37,755 nt of DNA, from contig QAKE01000022.1 in the NCBI GenBank assembly GCA_003343995.1, positions 1-37,755 on the forward strand, read 5' to 3'. This document shows, in pieces, positions 6,867 through 15,066 of this stretch. This stretch comes from Bacillota bacterium (GTDB taxonomy: Bacteria > Bacillota > Clostridia > Christensenellales > Borkfalkiaceae). The notes below the pieces were generated by a model. That model was not told where the DNA came from and did not search any database. It saw only the letters and a program-made list of their open reading frames with translations. A program made the translations under genes and the position numbers. Positions within the stretch are counted from its first letter, which is position 1; each line of letters starts with the position of its first letter.

Positions 6867-8111
6867 ATGAATACGTTTGCAATCGTAGGTTTCGGCAGCC
6901 GCGGCACGATGTTTGCGAATTTAATCGCAAAGGACAAGGATTCCAAGCTCGTGGCGGTGGCGGAAAAATTTCCGCATAACAGGAAAAACGCGCAGGAAAA
7001 ATTCGGCGTGCCGCAGAATATGTGCTTTGAAAGCGCGGAGGACTTTTTCAGCGCGGGCAAGGTGTGCGACGCGGTGTTTATCTGCACGCAGGACGCGCAG
7101 CATTACGCGCATGCGATGAAGGCGCTGGAGCTGGGCTATGACATCTGTCTGGAAAAGCCCGCCGCGGTGACGATAGAGGAGTGCGAGGGCATACGCGACG
7201 CGGCGAACCGCCTCGGCAGAAAGGTGATGCTCACCCATGTGCTGCGTTATTCTCCTTTCTATAAAAAGATAAAAGAGCTTATCGACGGCGGCGCGCTGGG
7301 CAAGGTCGTTACCATAAACCAGACGGAAAATGTCGCGTATTGGCACTTTGCGCTGAGCTATGTGCGCGGCCCGTGGCGGAAAATGGACGACAGCACGCCG
7401 ACGATCATCGCAAAATGCTGTCACGATCTCGATATTCTCGGCTGGCTGACGGGGGAAAAGTGCACGGCGGTCAATTCCTTCGGCGGATTGTTTTATTACA
7501 ACGAAAAGAACGCGCCGCAAAAGAGCGCGAAGTTTTGCGTGGACTGCGACGAAAGCGTGAAGGAAAAATGTCTCTACAACGCCTATAAAGTCTACCCCGA
7601 ACGGGTGAAAAAAGCCGTCGTCGGCGGGCTGTCCGAATACGGCGATCGGGATATTTACGAATTGCTCGCGGATAAAAAACACGTTTGGGGCAGATGCGTT
7701 TTCCGCGGCGAAAACGACGCGGTGGACCATCAGGTCGTCGATATGCTTTATGAAAGCGGAGCTACCGCGCACCTCACGATGACGGCGTTTTCCGAAAGGT
7801 GCTACCGCTTTATCAAGGTGCACGGAACCGACGGCGAGGTGTACGGCGACATGGAAGAAGGCATTTTGCATTATACGCGTTTCGGCGGGGAAGAACAACT
7901 CATCGACGTGAATATCGGCGCGGAAACCGAACTTGACGACGGTCACGGCGGCGGCGATTATTATCTCTATCAGGATTTCAAAAACTATATCACGACGAAC
8001 GAGCCGAGCGCGTCGAGAACGTCCATCGACAAGTCGATCGAAAGCCATCTCGTGGGATTTTTGGCGGAGGAAAGCCGCAAAAACGGAGGTAAAACGATGA
8101 AAATCGAATAA
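6867..8111 (+). CDS. Gfo/Idh/MocA-family NAD(P)-dependent oxidoreductase
   Basis: A cytosolic sugar- or inositol-type dehydrogenase. The N-terminal Rossmann fold starts AIVGFGSRGTMFANL (GxGxxG-like), and the family motif EKP is at residues 96-98 (CLEKPAAVTIEEC). The putative catalytic CHDLDILGWL lies in the C-terminal domain. An insertion near residues 218-235 holds closely spaced cysteines (FCVDCDESVKEKC), seen in a subgroup of this family and possibly metal-binding. The length of 414 residues is normal to slightly long. The start follows a GGGGGCGAACGGA ribosome-binding region. It is a single-gene unit between two terminators, so the sequence does not reveal its substrate. Confidence 0.9.
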   Translation: MNTFAIVGFGSRGTMFANLIAKDKDSKLVAVAEKFPHNRKNAQEKFGVPQNMCFESAEDFFSAGKVCDAVFICTQDAQHYAHAMKALELGYDICLEKPAAVTIEECEGIRDAANRLGRKVMLTHVLRYSPFYKKIKELIDGGALGKVVTINQTENVAYWHFALSYVRGPWRKMDDSTPTIIAKCCHDLDILGWLTGEKCTAVNSFGGLFYYNEKNAPQKSAKFCVDCDESVKEKCLYNAYKVYPERVKKAVVGGLSEYGDRDIYELLADKKHVWGRCVFRGENDAVDHQVVDMLYESGATAHLTMTAFSERCYRFIKVHGTDGEVYGDMEEGILHYTRFGGEEQLIDVNIGAETELDDGHGGGDYYLYQDFKNYITTNEPSASRTSIDKSIESHLVGFLAEESRKNGGKTMKIE

Positions 8112-8134
8112 GGCGAACCTGCCTTTTAAACGAT

Positions 8135-8165
8135 AAACGGCGCGGAAATTTTCCGCGCCGTTTTC
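8135..8165. terminator. Bidirectional intrinsic terminator
   Basis: A perfect 14-bp inverted repeat (AAACGGCGCGGAAA, 8135-8148, with its complement at 8150-8163) flanked by A and T runs. It lies between two convergent genes (oxidoreductase, plus strand; ABC permease, minus strand) and can serve both. Confidence 0.85.
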
Positions 8166-8180
8166 TATAAATACAAGGTA

Positions 8181-8999
8181 TTATCTGTTTTTTACGAGCA
8201 ATTTTTCAAGCAGCGCCACGCCGAGGTACATCAGCGTCGCCAACAGGCATAAAACCACCGTCGCCGCCATGACGAGGTCGAGTTTAAACACCTGCCCGCC
8301 GTATACGATTAGGTAGCCGAGGCCGGCTTTGGACGTCATATATTCGCCCATTACCGAGCCGATCCACGCCATGCCTACGTCGATTTTCAGCGTGCTGATA
8401 AAGGTTTTCATGCTGTTCGGTACGACGAGCTTTCGTAAAATTTGAAATTTCGTCGCGCCCATGGAGCGCAAAAGCAGGATTTTTTCCTTATCGGTGGATA
8501 AAAACCCGTTGAGCATATTGATGACGGTGACGATGATGCCGATGAGCACCGCCATTAAAATAATCGATTTACTGCCGCTGCCGCACCACACGATGATGAT
8601 CGGTCCGAGCGCGATTTTCGGCAGGGCGTTCAAAACGATCAAGTACGGTTCGAACACCCGCCGCGCGATCTCCGACCACCACAAAAGCAGTGCGATGAGC
8701 GTGCCGAGCACCACCGCGATGACGAATCCGAGAATCGTTTCGTAAAGCGTGATGCCGATATGATAAAACAAGTTATCGTTTTTGATGAGGTTTGCAATGG
8801 TTTCGGCAATGCGCTTGGGGCTGCTGCTGATAAACGCGTCTATGACGCCCGTATCGGCAAGCACCTGCCACAAGAGCAGCGCCGCCGCCAAAAATCCCAG
8901 ACCGAGCGTCCAGACGACGGCGGTTTTGCCGCGCAGTTTTTTCAGGTATCGGATATGATCCGGCGAAAACTGTTTTTGCGTTTCGATGTTCTTTTTCAT
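8181..8999 (-). CDS. ABC transporter permease, SsuC/TauC/ThiX type
   Basis: A 272-residue inner-membrane permease with about six hydrophobic segments. The BPD-transport loop for contact with the ATPase is seen as LLRSMGATKFQILRKLVVPNS (E-A-A-like loop, here with S-M-G-A). The family is that of sulfonate, taurine, nitrate and thiamine-precursor importers. The ATG at 8999 overlaps the stop of the ATPase gene by four bases, so this start is preferred to an upstream one. It is last in the operon substrate-binding protein, ATPase, permease. The substrate cannot be told from sequence alone. Confidence 0.9.
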   Translation of the reverse strand: MKKNIETQKQFSPDHIRYLKKLRGKTAVVWTLGLGFLAAALLLWQVLADTGVIDAFISSSPKRIAETIANLIKNDNLFYHIGITLYETILGFVIAVVLGTLIALLLWWSEIARRVFEPYLIVLNALPKIALGPIIIVWCGSGSKSIILMAVLIGIIVTVINMLNGFLSTDKEKILLLRSMGATKFQILRKLVVPNSMKTFISTLKIDVGMAWIGSVMGEYMTSKAGLGYLIVYGGQVFKLDLVMAATVVLCLLATLMYLGVALLEKLLVKNR

Positions 9000-9739
9000 T
9001 CGTTGAGCTCCTTCCACAAAATTTCAAACCACTTGGAAAAATCCTGCCGTTCCCGACGTTTGAGCGGCGTTTCGTCGCCGTGGGGAATGTCGTGCACGTT
9101 TTTTACGCAGCACGGGCGTTGGGATAGCACGATGATTTTGTCGGACATCGAAATGGCCTCCGATATATCGTGCGTAACCAGAATGGTGGACTTTCCTTCG
9201 TCTTTGATGATTCGGTACACGTCGTCGCAAACGGAAAGCCGCGTCTGATAGTCGAGTGCGGAAAAGGGCTCGTCGAGCAGCAGAATATCGGGGTTGAAGG
9301 AGAGCGTGCGAATGAGCGCGGCGCGCTGGCGCATGCCGCCCGAAAGTTCTGCGGGGTAATTTTTGCGAAATTCGTATAAGCCGTATTTTTTAAGCAGGTC
9401 TTCCGCGTAGGAAATGTGCGCTTTATCGAGCTTCTTCATGATTTCCAGCGGCAGAAAGATGTTTTTTTCTATCGTCCGCCAAGGAAAAAGCTGATCTTTT
9501 TGCAGCATGTATCCGAAACGCGCGTTTTCCTTGTTTACGGAAATCGTTCCGTGCGTGGGGCGCATCAGCCCCGCGATCAGGGAAAGAATGGTTGTTTTTC
9601 CGCAGCCGGAAGGGCCGATTACCGAAATGAATTCTCCTTCGTTCAGCCGGAACGATAAATTTTTTACGGCGTGTATTTCGTCGGTTTTCGTTTGGTAAAT
9701 CAACGCTACGTCCTTTAATTCCAGCAGTGTTTCTTTCAT
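8996..9739 (-). CDS. ABC transporter ATP-binding protein, SsuB/TauB/ThiZ type
   Basis: A 247-residue cytosolic ATPase that powers the importer. Walker A GPSGCGKTT (about residues 43-51), Q-loop in MLQKDQLFPWRT, signature LSGGMRQR, Walker B ILLLDEPFSALD and H-loop VTHDISEA are all intact. The glutamine loop followed by LFPW is typical of the nitrate/sulfonate/taurine family. It overlaps the permease gene (ATGA) and follows the lipoprotein gene after 25 bases. Confidence 0.95.
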   Translation of the reverse strand: MKETLLELKDVALIYQTKTDEIHAVKNLSFRLNEGEFISVIGPSGCGKTTILSLIAGLMRPTHGTISVNKENARFGYMLQKDQLFPWRTIEKNIFLPLEIMKKLDKAHISYAEDLLKKYGLYEFRKNYPAELSGGMRQRAALIRTLSFNPDILLLDEPFSALDYQTRLSVCDDVYRIIKDEGKSTILVTHDISEAISMSDKIIVLSQRPCCVKNVHDIPHGDETPLKRRERQDFSKWFEILWKELNE

Positions 9740-9764
9740 ATTTCGTCTCCCGTAACGGTTTATT

Positions 9765-10757
9765 TTATTTGAATAAAGCCTCCGCGTAAGAATTATTTAC
9801 GATTTTATCGAAGGGCACGCGGGCGTCGAGTTCGCCGGCGTTCTGCATGATGTCCTGCAAACGGTTATAGCTTTCCTCGCTCATCGTCAGATCGTCCGTC
9901 CACGCGTCGATGGCTTTATAGCTGGCGACGGAGGCTTTGAGAGAGTCGATGGAGGTGGAGGGGAACTGATCGCGTATCGCGTCCGCAACGTCGGCGTCGC
10001 TCGCCGTCTTCATATAATCGTACGCTTTTTTGATGGCTTTCAAAAAGGAATTTATCGTTTCCGTGTTCTCGTTGATATAGCTCTGTTTTGCGACGAAGGA
10101 GGTGTAGGGAACTTCGCCCGCGCCTTCGCCCACGCTCGCCACTACGTAGCCTTTTCCGGCTTTTTCGTATTCCGAGGCGAGGGGTTCGAACATCGTGCAG
10201 TAATCGCCCGTGCCTTCCTCGAACGCCGCGGTCATCAGGTTGAATTGCACGTCGGTGATGAGTTCGCAGTCGGTGTCGTCGTAAAGTCCGTGCTGATTGA
10301 CGAGATACTCGAAGGTCATCATGGGCACGCCGCCCGGTCTGCCGGCGAGAATGCCCTTGCCGCGCAGATCTTCCCATTTGAAATTCGGTTCGTCCACGCG
10401 CGAAACGAGGAAAGAACCGTCCTTCTGCGTCAGCTGACCGAACACGATCGGATAGTCGGTTTTTCCCTGATTGTATACGTATAAGCTCGATTCCGGTCCC
10501 ATAAGCCCGATTTGAGCGCTGTTCGAGAGCACCGCGGTCATCACTTTGTCGGCGCCGCCGCCGTTGGTCAGATTGATGCTTAAACCTTCTTCTTCGAAAT
10601 AGCCCTTTTCGATGGCTACGTACATGGGCGCGTAGAATACCGAATGAGTAACTTCGTTGAGTTCTATGGTTTTAAGTTTATCGTCGCCTTCCTTGCAACC
10701 GGCAAAGGGAATGGCAAGCAGGGCGACAGCTAAAATTGCAGCAATTAGTTTTTTCAT
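9765..10757 (-). CDS. Substrate-binding lipoprotein of SsuA/ThiY (NMT1-like) family
   Basis: A 330-residue extracytoplasmic solute receptor. It has a lipoprotein signal MKKLIAAILAVALLAIPFAGC with the lipidated cysteine at 21. The mature domain shows the NMT1/ABC-sulfonate pattern (SVFYAPMYVAIEKGYFEEEGL, then GADKVMTAVLSNSAQIGLMGPES). The ATG at 10757 is chosen because GGAG lies 7 bases upstream; the longer frame would begin at a TTG inside that site. It is first in the ABC operon. Possible substrates in this family include sulfonates, thiamine pyrimidines and riboflavin-like compounds. No TPP riboswitch is visible in its short leader. Confidence 0.9.
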   Translation of the reverse strand: MKKLIAAILAVALLAIPFAGCKEGDDKLKTIELNEVTHSVFYAPMYVAIEKGYFEEEGLSINLTNGGGADKVMTAVLSNSAQIGLMGPESSLYVYNQGKTDYPIVFGQLTQKDGSFLVSRVDEPNFKWEDLRGKGILAGRPGGVPMMTFEYLVNQHGLYDDTDCELITDVQFNLMTAAFEEGTGDYCTMFEPLASEYEKAGKGYVVASVGEGAGEVPYTSFVAKQSYINENTETINSFLKAIKKAYDYMKTASDADVADAIRDQFPSTSIDSLKASVASYKAIDAWTDDLTMSEESYNRLQDIMQNAGELDARVPFDKIVNNSYAEALFK

Positions 10758-10786
10758 GGTAGTCTCCAAAAATTTTAGTATAGTTC

Positions 10787-10816
10787 ATTGTATGTAATCA
10801 CATTTATATTTGACAA
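10787..10816 (-). promoter_or_regulatory. Candidate sigma-A promoter of the ABC operon
   Basis: On the minus strand TTGTCA (10816-10811), 18 bases, TACAAT (10792-10787), 5/6 at each box. The -35 box overlaps the -35 box of the divergent valS promoter because TTGACAA reads as TTGTCAA on the other strand. A second possible -10, TATACT, lies closer to the gene. Confidence 0.5.
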
Positions 10817-10838
10817 TCTTCGAGAAATTTTATATAAT
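10810..10838 (+). promoter_or_regulatory. Consensus sigma-A promoter of valS
   Basis: TTGACA (10810-10815), exactly 17 bases, TATAAT (10833-10838): a perfect match. The expected start near 10845 leaves a leader of only ~43 bases, too short for a T-box, so valS seems not to be controlled by tRNA antitermination here. Confidence 0.85.
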
Positions 10839-10887
10839 GATTGTTAATCAGAAAAATTGCGAAAACATACGGTTTTGGAGAGAAATT

Positions 10888-13509
10888 ATGGAAAAAACGT
10901 ACAATCCCGCCGGTTTTGAAAAGGACATTTACAAAAACTGGGAAGAAAAGGGTTATTTCGCGGCGAAGGTGGATTCCGAAAAGCTGCCCTTCACCATTAT
11001 GATGCCGCCCCCGAACATCACCGGACAGCTCCACATGGGGCACGCGCTGGACGAAACGCTGCAGGATATTTTAACGCGTTTCATGCGCATGAACGGTTAT
11101 TCCGCGCTTTGGCTGCCGGGCACCGATCACGCGTCCATCGCCACGGAAGTAAAAATCGTGGAACAGCTCGCGGAAGAAGGGCTTACGAAGGGCGACGTCG
11201 GCAGAGAGGAGTTTTTGCGCCGCGCTTGGGCGTGGAAAAACAAATACGGCGGCAGAATCGTGGAACAGCTTAAAAGCCTCGGTTCTTCCTGCGATTGGAG
11301 CAAGCTGGCGTTCACCATGGACGAGCGTTGTTCCCGCGCGGTGCGGGAGGTGTTCGTCAACCTGTACGAAAAGGGGCTGATTTATCGCGGCGCGCGCATC
11401 ATCAATTGGTGTCCCGAATGTAAAACCGCCCTTTCCGACGCGGAAGTGGAATATACCGAGGAGGTTTCTTCGCTTTGGTATATCAAATACCCCGTAAAGG
11501 GAACGGAAGAATACGTCACGGTGGCGACCTCCCGCCCCGAAACCATGCTGGGCGATACCGCGGTCGCCGTCAATCCGAAGGATAAGCGCTACGCGAAATT
11601 GCTCGGCAAAACGCTGATTCTGCCCATCGTCGGCAAGGAAATCCCCTTGATCGCCGACAATTACGTGGAAACGGAATTCGGCACGGGCGCGGTGAAAATT
11701 ACGCCGGCGCACGATCCCAACGACTTTGAAGTGGGGCAAAGGCATAACCTCGAAGTGATCAACGTACTCGGAGAGGACGGCACGGTCAACGAAAACGGCG
11801 GCAAATACCGCGGCATGAAAGCGCTCGACGCGCGCAAGGCGATCGTGGAGGAGCTGAAAAATCTCGGTTTACTCGTCAAAACGGAAGAATTGCGCCACAA
11901 CGTGGGGCATTGCTACCGCTGTCATACGGTGGTGGAGCCGCTCGTTTCCAAACAGTGGTTCGTGAAGATGAAACCGCTCGCCGATCCCGCGATCGACGCC
12001 GTCAAGAAAAAGCGCATCGCCTTTACGCCGCAGCGGTTTTCCAAAATCTATTATAATTGGATGGAAAACGTAAAGGATTGGTGTATCTCCCGTCAGCTTT
12101 GGTGGGGGCACCGCATCCCCGTGTTCTATTGCGACGACTGCGGCGAAATGACCGTTTCCAAAACCGACATCGCCGTTTGCCCGAAGTGCGGTTCCGCGCA
12201 TATCCGTCAGGACGAGGACGTGCTCGACACTTGGTTTTCTTCGGCGCTGTGGCCGTTTTCCACCCTCGGTTATCCCGAAAAGACGGCGGAGCTGGAATAT
12301 TTTTACCCCACCGACGTGCTGGTCACCGGCTACGACATCATTTTCTTCTGGGTTGCGCGCATGATCTTCTCCGGCTTGGAGCACATGAACCGTATTCCCT
12401 TTAAAGACGTTTTGATTCACGGGCTCGTGCGCGACGCGCAGGGCAGAAAGATGAGCAAATCGCTCGGAAACGGCGTCGATCCGATGGAGATCATCGAAAA
12501 GTACGGCGCGGACACCCTGCGTTTTTCGCTGGTCAACGGCATCGCCCCCGGAAGCGATCTTCGTTTTTCCGAAGAAAAGCTCGAAGGCTCGCGCAATTTC
12601 ATGAATAAAATCTGGAACGCGTCCCGCTTCGTTTTGATGAACGCGCAGGATAAGGACATTCCCGATTTCGCAAGCTGCCGTTTAACGGTTGCCGATAAGT
12701 GGATTTTGGCGAAGTTGAACCGCGTGATCCGCGAAGTGACCGTCAACGTCAAAAAATACGAATTGGGCATCGCGCTCGCGCAGTTATACGATTTCGTGTG
12801 GAGCGATTTCTGCGATTGGTATATCGAGCTGACCAAGCCCGCGCTTTACGGCGAGGATGAAAGCAAGCGCAATCAAACGATTTCCGTACTCATTCACGTG
12901 CTTACGGAAACGCTGAAACTTCTGCATCCGTTCGTGCCTTTCGTTACGGAGGAGATTTATCAGAATATCCCCGATCACGGCGAAAGTCTGATGACGAGCG
13001 AATTTCCGCGCTATAACGCGAAAAACAATTATCCGAAGCAAAAGTGCGATATGGAATCGGTGATGGAAATCATCAAGAGCGTCAGGAACATCAAGGCGCA
13101 GGTGGGCGCGATTCCTTCTAAAAAGGTGAAACTGTATGTCAAAACCGAAAAGAAAAAGCTGATTAAAGATACCGCTACGTATATCGAAAAGCTTGCGGGC
13201 GTGCAGGAAATCGCCTTTATCGCGGCGAAAGAGGAGCTTTCGGAAAAGACCGTTTCGCAGCTGATCGACGGTTTCGAGTTGTATATCCCTTTGGGCGAGC
13301 TTGTCGATACCGAAAAGGAGATCGCGCGGCTCAAGGGCGAACAGGAACGCGTGGAAAATGAAATTCAGCGCGCGAACGCGAAACTTTCCAACAACGGCTT
13401 TTTGGAAAAAGCGCCGAAAGAACTGGTGGATAAGGAGAGGGAAAAACTCAACAAGTTCATCGAGCTGCGCAAAAAAATCGTTGCGGAAATCAAAAGTTAT
13501 CAAATGTAA
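10888..13509 (+). CDS. valS: Valyl-tRNA synthetase
   Basis: Class Ia aminoacyl-tRNA synthetase that charges tRNA-Val in the cytosol. HIGH-type motif HMGH at residues 49-52 (PPNITGQLHMGHALDE), KMSKS at 521-525 (GRKMSKSLGN), a CP1 editing domain (TSRPETMLGDTAVAV and GTGAVKITPAHDPNDF), a Cys4 zinc site (C415, C418, C431, C434), an anticodon-binding region with W-S-D-F-C-D-W-Y, and a C-terminal coiled coil (from about residue 810). The length is 873 residues, close to B. subtilis ValS. The open frame extends upstream into the promoter, but the ATG at 10888 follows GGAG by 7 bases and begins MEKTYNPAGFEKDIY, the family's normal start. Confidence 0.97.
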   Translation: MEKTYNPAGFEKDIYKNWEEKGYFAAKVDSEKLPFTIMMPPPNITGQLHMGHALDETLQDILTRFMRMNGYSALWLPGTDHASIATEVKIVEQLAEEGLTKGDVGREEFLRRAWAWKNKYGGRIVEQLKSLGSSCDWSKLAFTMDERCSRAVREVFVNLYEKGLIYRGARIINWCPECKTALSDAEVEYTEEVSSLWYIKYPVKGTEEYVTVATSRPETMLGDTAVAVNPKDKRYAKLLGKTLILPIVGKEIPLIADNYVETEFGTGAVKITPAHDPNDFEVGQRHNLEVINVLGEDGTVNENGGKYRGMKALDARKAIVEELKNLGLLVKTEELRHNVGHCYRCHTVVEPLVSKQWFVKMKPLADPAIDAVKKKRIAFTPQRFSKIYYNWMENVKDWCISRQLWWGHRIPVFYCDDCGEMTVSKTDIAVCPKCGSAHIRQDEDVLDTWFSSALWPFSTLGYPEKTAELEYFYPTDVLVTGYDIIFFWVARMIFSGLEHMNRIPFKDVLIHGLVRDAQGRKMSKSLGNGVDPMEIIEKYGADTLRFSLVNGIAPGSDLRFSEEKLEGSRNFMNKIWNASRFVLMNAQDKDIPDFASCRLTVADKWILAKLNRVIREVTVNVKKYELGIALAQLYDFVWSDFCDWYIELTKPALYGEDESKRNQTISVLIHVLTETLKLLHPFVPFVTEEIYQNIPDHGESLMTSEFPRYNAKNNYPKQKCDMESVMEIIKSVRNIKAQVGAIPSKKVKLYVKTEKKKLIKDTATYIEKLAGVQEIAFIAAKEELSEKTVSQLIDGFELYIPLGELVDTEKEIARLKGEQERVENEIQRANAKLSNNGFLEKAPKELVDKEREKLNKFIELRKKIVAEIKSYQM

Positions 13510-13512
13510 AAA

Positions 13513-13548
13513 AAATCCCTTTTCGAATTTTCGGAAAGGGATTTTTTT
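13513..13548 (+). terminator. Intrinsic terminator after valS
   Basis: AAATCCCTTT (13513-13522) pairs with AAAGGGATTT (13535-13544), followed by T to 13548. The convergent phosphopantetheinyl transferase gene ends just beyond, so the A-rich other flank could serve it too. Confidence 0.8.
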
Positions 13549-13560
13549 AGGAGAGTTTTA

Positions 13561-14082
13561 TCAATATTCAAATACGCCGCAGTCGATGATTTTTATGTCG
13601 GTATCCTTTGACGTCAGCGAAATGATATAATCCTGATATTGCACCGTTTTGCTCTGCACGGGCTGCAATTCGCCGTCATAGTAAACGTTGTCGCCGTCGA
13701 GGACGATTTTTTTCAGTTCCGCGGCGATGGAGCCGGCTTTATATTTCACGAAGCTTTCGGCTTTCGTCCAAAGCGTATAAAATTCCGCCGCGCTCTGCGG
13801 TTCTATGCCGAAATATTTTTTGGCGATCTTGCTTTTGTCGGCGTCTTTCAGCTTTTCGATATCCACGCCCACCGAATGTTTTTTGCATATCGCCACCGCA
13901 ACGCAGTCTCCGCTATGGGAAATATTGAAATACACGTTGGATTCGAGCAGCGCAAGTTTTCCGTAAGGGGTGCGCACCAATCCCGATTCGTCCGCGACGA
14001 TGGAATATTCCTTTTCGAGGAGGTAAAACAGAAAATCGTGAGAGCGCGATTTATCGCACTTCGTTAAAAAAATCGTAACCAT
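13561..14082 (-). CDS. 4'-phosphopantetheinyl transferase, Sfp-like short form
   Basis: A 173-residue enzyme that moves the 4'-phosphopantetheine arm of CoA to a carrier-protein serine. Motifs: FNISHSGDCVAVAI, VGVDIE (D74 and E76, Mg2+ ligands) and LWTKAESFVKY (W105, K107, E109). It lacks much of the N-terminal half of full Sfp (about 220 residues), which is common in small Sfp/Gsp proteins of Clostridia; no synthase gene is nearby, so an acyl-carrier-protein role is possible. The ATG at 14082 is preferred. It has no Shine-Dalgarno site and lies 6 bases after a good -10 box, suggesting a leaderless mRNA. Confidence 0.85.
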   Translation of the reverse strand: MVTIFLTKCDKSRSHDFLFYLLEKEYSIVADESGLVRTPYGKLALLESNVYFNISHSGDCVAVAICKKHSVGVDIEKLKDADKSKIAKKYFGIEPQSAAEFYTLWTKAESFVKYKAGSIAAELKKIVLDGDNVYYDGELQPVQSKTVQYQDYIISLTSKDTDIKIIDCGVFEY

Positions 14083-14088
14083 ATATTT

Positions 14089-14117
14089 ATTGTATAGCAT
14101 AAACGCGCCGTTGTCAA
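14089..14117 (-). promoter_or_regulatory. Near-consensus sigma-A promoter of the PPTase gene
   Basis: On the minus strand TTGACA (14117-14112), 17 bases, TACAAT (14094-14089). The expected transcription start, 6 to 7 bases on, falls on the A of the ATG at 14082, so the transcript would have no 5' leader. Confidence 0.7.
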
Positions 14118-14152
14118 TAGCGAATTTAAAATTTTTATCCGAATACAATAAT

Positions 14153-14181
14153 TTGACAAAAAATTTGCAAAGGGGTATAAT
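14153..14181 (+). promoter_or_regulatory. Consensus sigma-A promoter of the MscS-type gene
   Basis: TTGACA (14153-14158), 17 bases, TATAAT (14176-14181): a perfect match. The leader from about 14188 carries AGGAGAG just before the ATG at 14212. Confidence 0.85.
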
Positions 14182-14211
14182 GTCTGTAAACTATATATTC
14201 AGGAGAGAGTT

Positions 14212-15027
14212 ATGGATTTTGAACAGATTTTGCAGAGTATTCTGCAATGGCTGAGCACCAGCGGCGTAAAGCTCGTGCTGGGCTTGATCGCGTTCGTCAT
14301 CGCGTGTAAAATCGTCAACGCGCTGAGCAAACGCGTGAAAAAGCAGATGGAGAAAAAGAATACGGAAAAAACCATCGTTTCCGTAACCTATAAAGTGATG
14401 CGCACGGGGCTGAAATTGCTGCTTTTCGTGCTGCTGCTCGGCTTTTGGGGCATCGATACGGCGGGGATCGGCGCGGTCATCGCGTCTGCGGGCGTCGCCG
14501 TCGGTCTTGCGATGCAGGGTTCTCTGTCCAACTTGGCGGGGGGAATTCTCATCGTCATTTTGCGCCCCTTCCGCTTGGGCGACTATATCGAGGCGCAGGG
14601 AGAAGGTGGCACGGTAGAGGAGATTTCCATCTTCTATACCTATCTCGTTTCGCCGGACAACAAAACCATCATGATTCCCAACGGCTCGCTTTTGAACGGA
14701 AATATCACCAACTATTCCAAAAAGAGCGTGCGCCGCGTGGATCTGCTTTATTCGGTAAGCTACGGCGAAGATTTCGAACGCGCGAAAGCCGCGATTTTAG
14801 ACGTTATTTCCAAAAACGAAATGATCATGCAAGACCCCGCGCCCTTTGTCCGCGTAAAAACGCATGGGGCGAGTTCCATCGATATCGTAACGCGCGTTTG
14901 GGTGAACAGCGGCGATTATTGGAGCGTGTATTTCCAGATGCAGGAAGACGTGAAAAAACGTTTCGACGAAGAGGGGATTTCCATTCCGTATCCGCAGCTC
15001 GACGTGCATCTCGATAAGGCGGAATAA
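14212..15027 (+). CDS. mscS: Small-conductance mechanosensitive channel, MscS family
   Basis: A 271-residue membrane channel that releases osmolytes on sudden hypo-osmotic shock. Three hydrophobic helices are seen near residues 15-35, 62-80 and 82-110. The third holds the glycine/alanine-rich pore helix (AVIASAGVAVGLAMQGSLSNLAGG), followed by the beta domain motif LRPFRLGDYIEA and IPNGSLLNGNITNYSK. The C-terminal cytoplasmic domain ends normally. The length fits E. coli MscS (286). AGGAGAG lies just before the ATG. The gene has its own strong promoter; the next gene starts 39 bases after it and may be co-transcribed. Confidence 0.94.
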   Translation: MDFEQILQSILQWLSTSGVKLVLGLIAFVIACKIVNALSKRVKKQMEKKNTEKTIVSVTYKVMRTGLKLLLFVLLLGFWGIDTAGIGAVIASAGVAVGLAMQGSLSNLAGGILIVILRPFRLGDYIEAQGEGGTVEEISIFYTYLVSPDNKTIMIPNGSLLNGNITNYSKKSVRRVDLLYSVSYGEDFERAKAAILDVISKNEMIMQDPAPFVRVKTHGASSIDIVTRVWVNSGDYWSVYFQMQEDVKKRFDEEGISIPYPQLDVHLDKAE

Positions 15028-15066
15028 AATAACGGACGGCGCTTGCGCTCGAATAGGAAAAAACAG

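Noticed and set aside
6921..8048. 375-codon minus-strand ORF across the oxidoreductase gene
   Set aside because: Antisense shadow of a clear Gfo/Idh/MocA gene; same F/H/R/V-rich composition.
10758..10800. TPP or other riboswitch before the ThiY/SsuA-like lipoprotein gene
   Set aside because: The leader is too short and contains no CTGAGA-type core.
10839..10887. T-box leader expected before valS
   Set aside because: The leader is only about 43 bases and has no specifier stem or T-box sequence.
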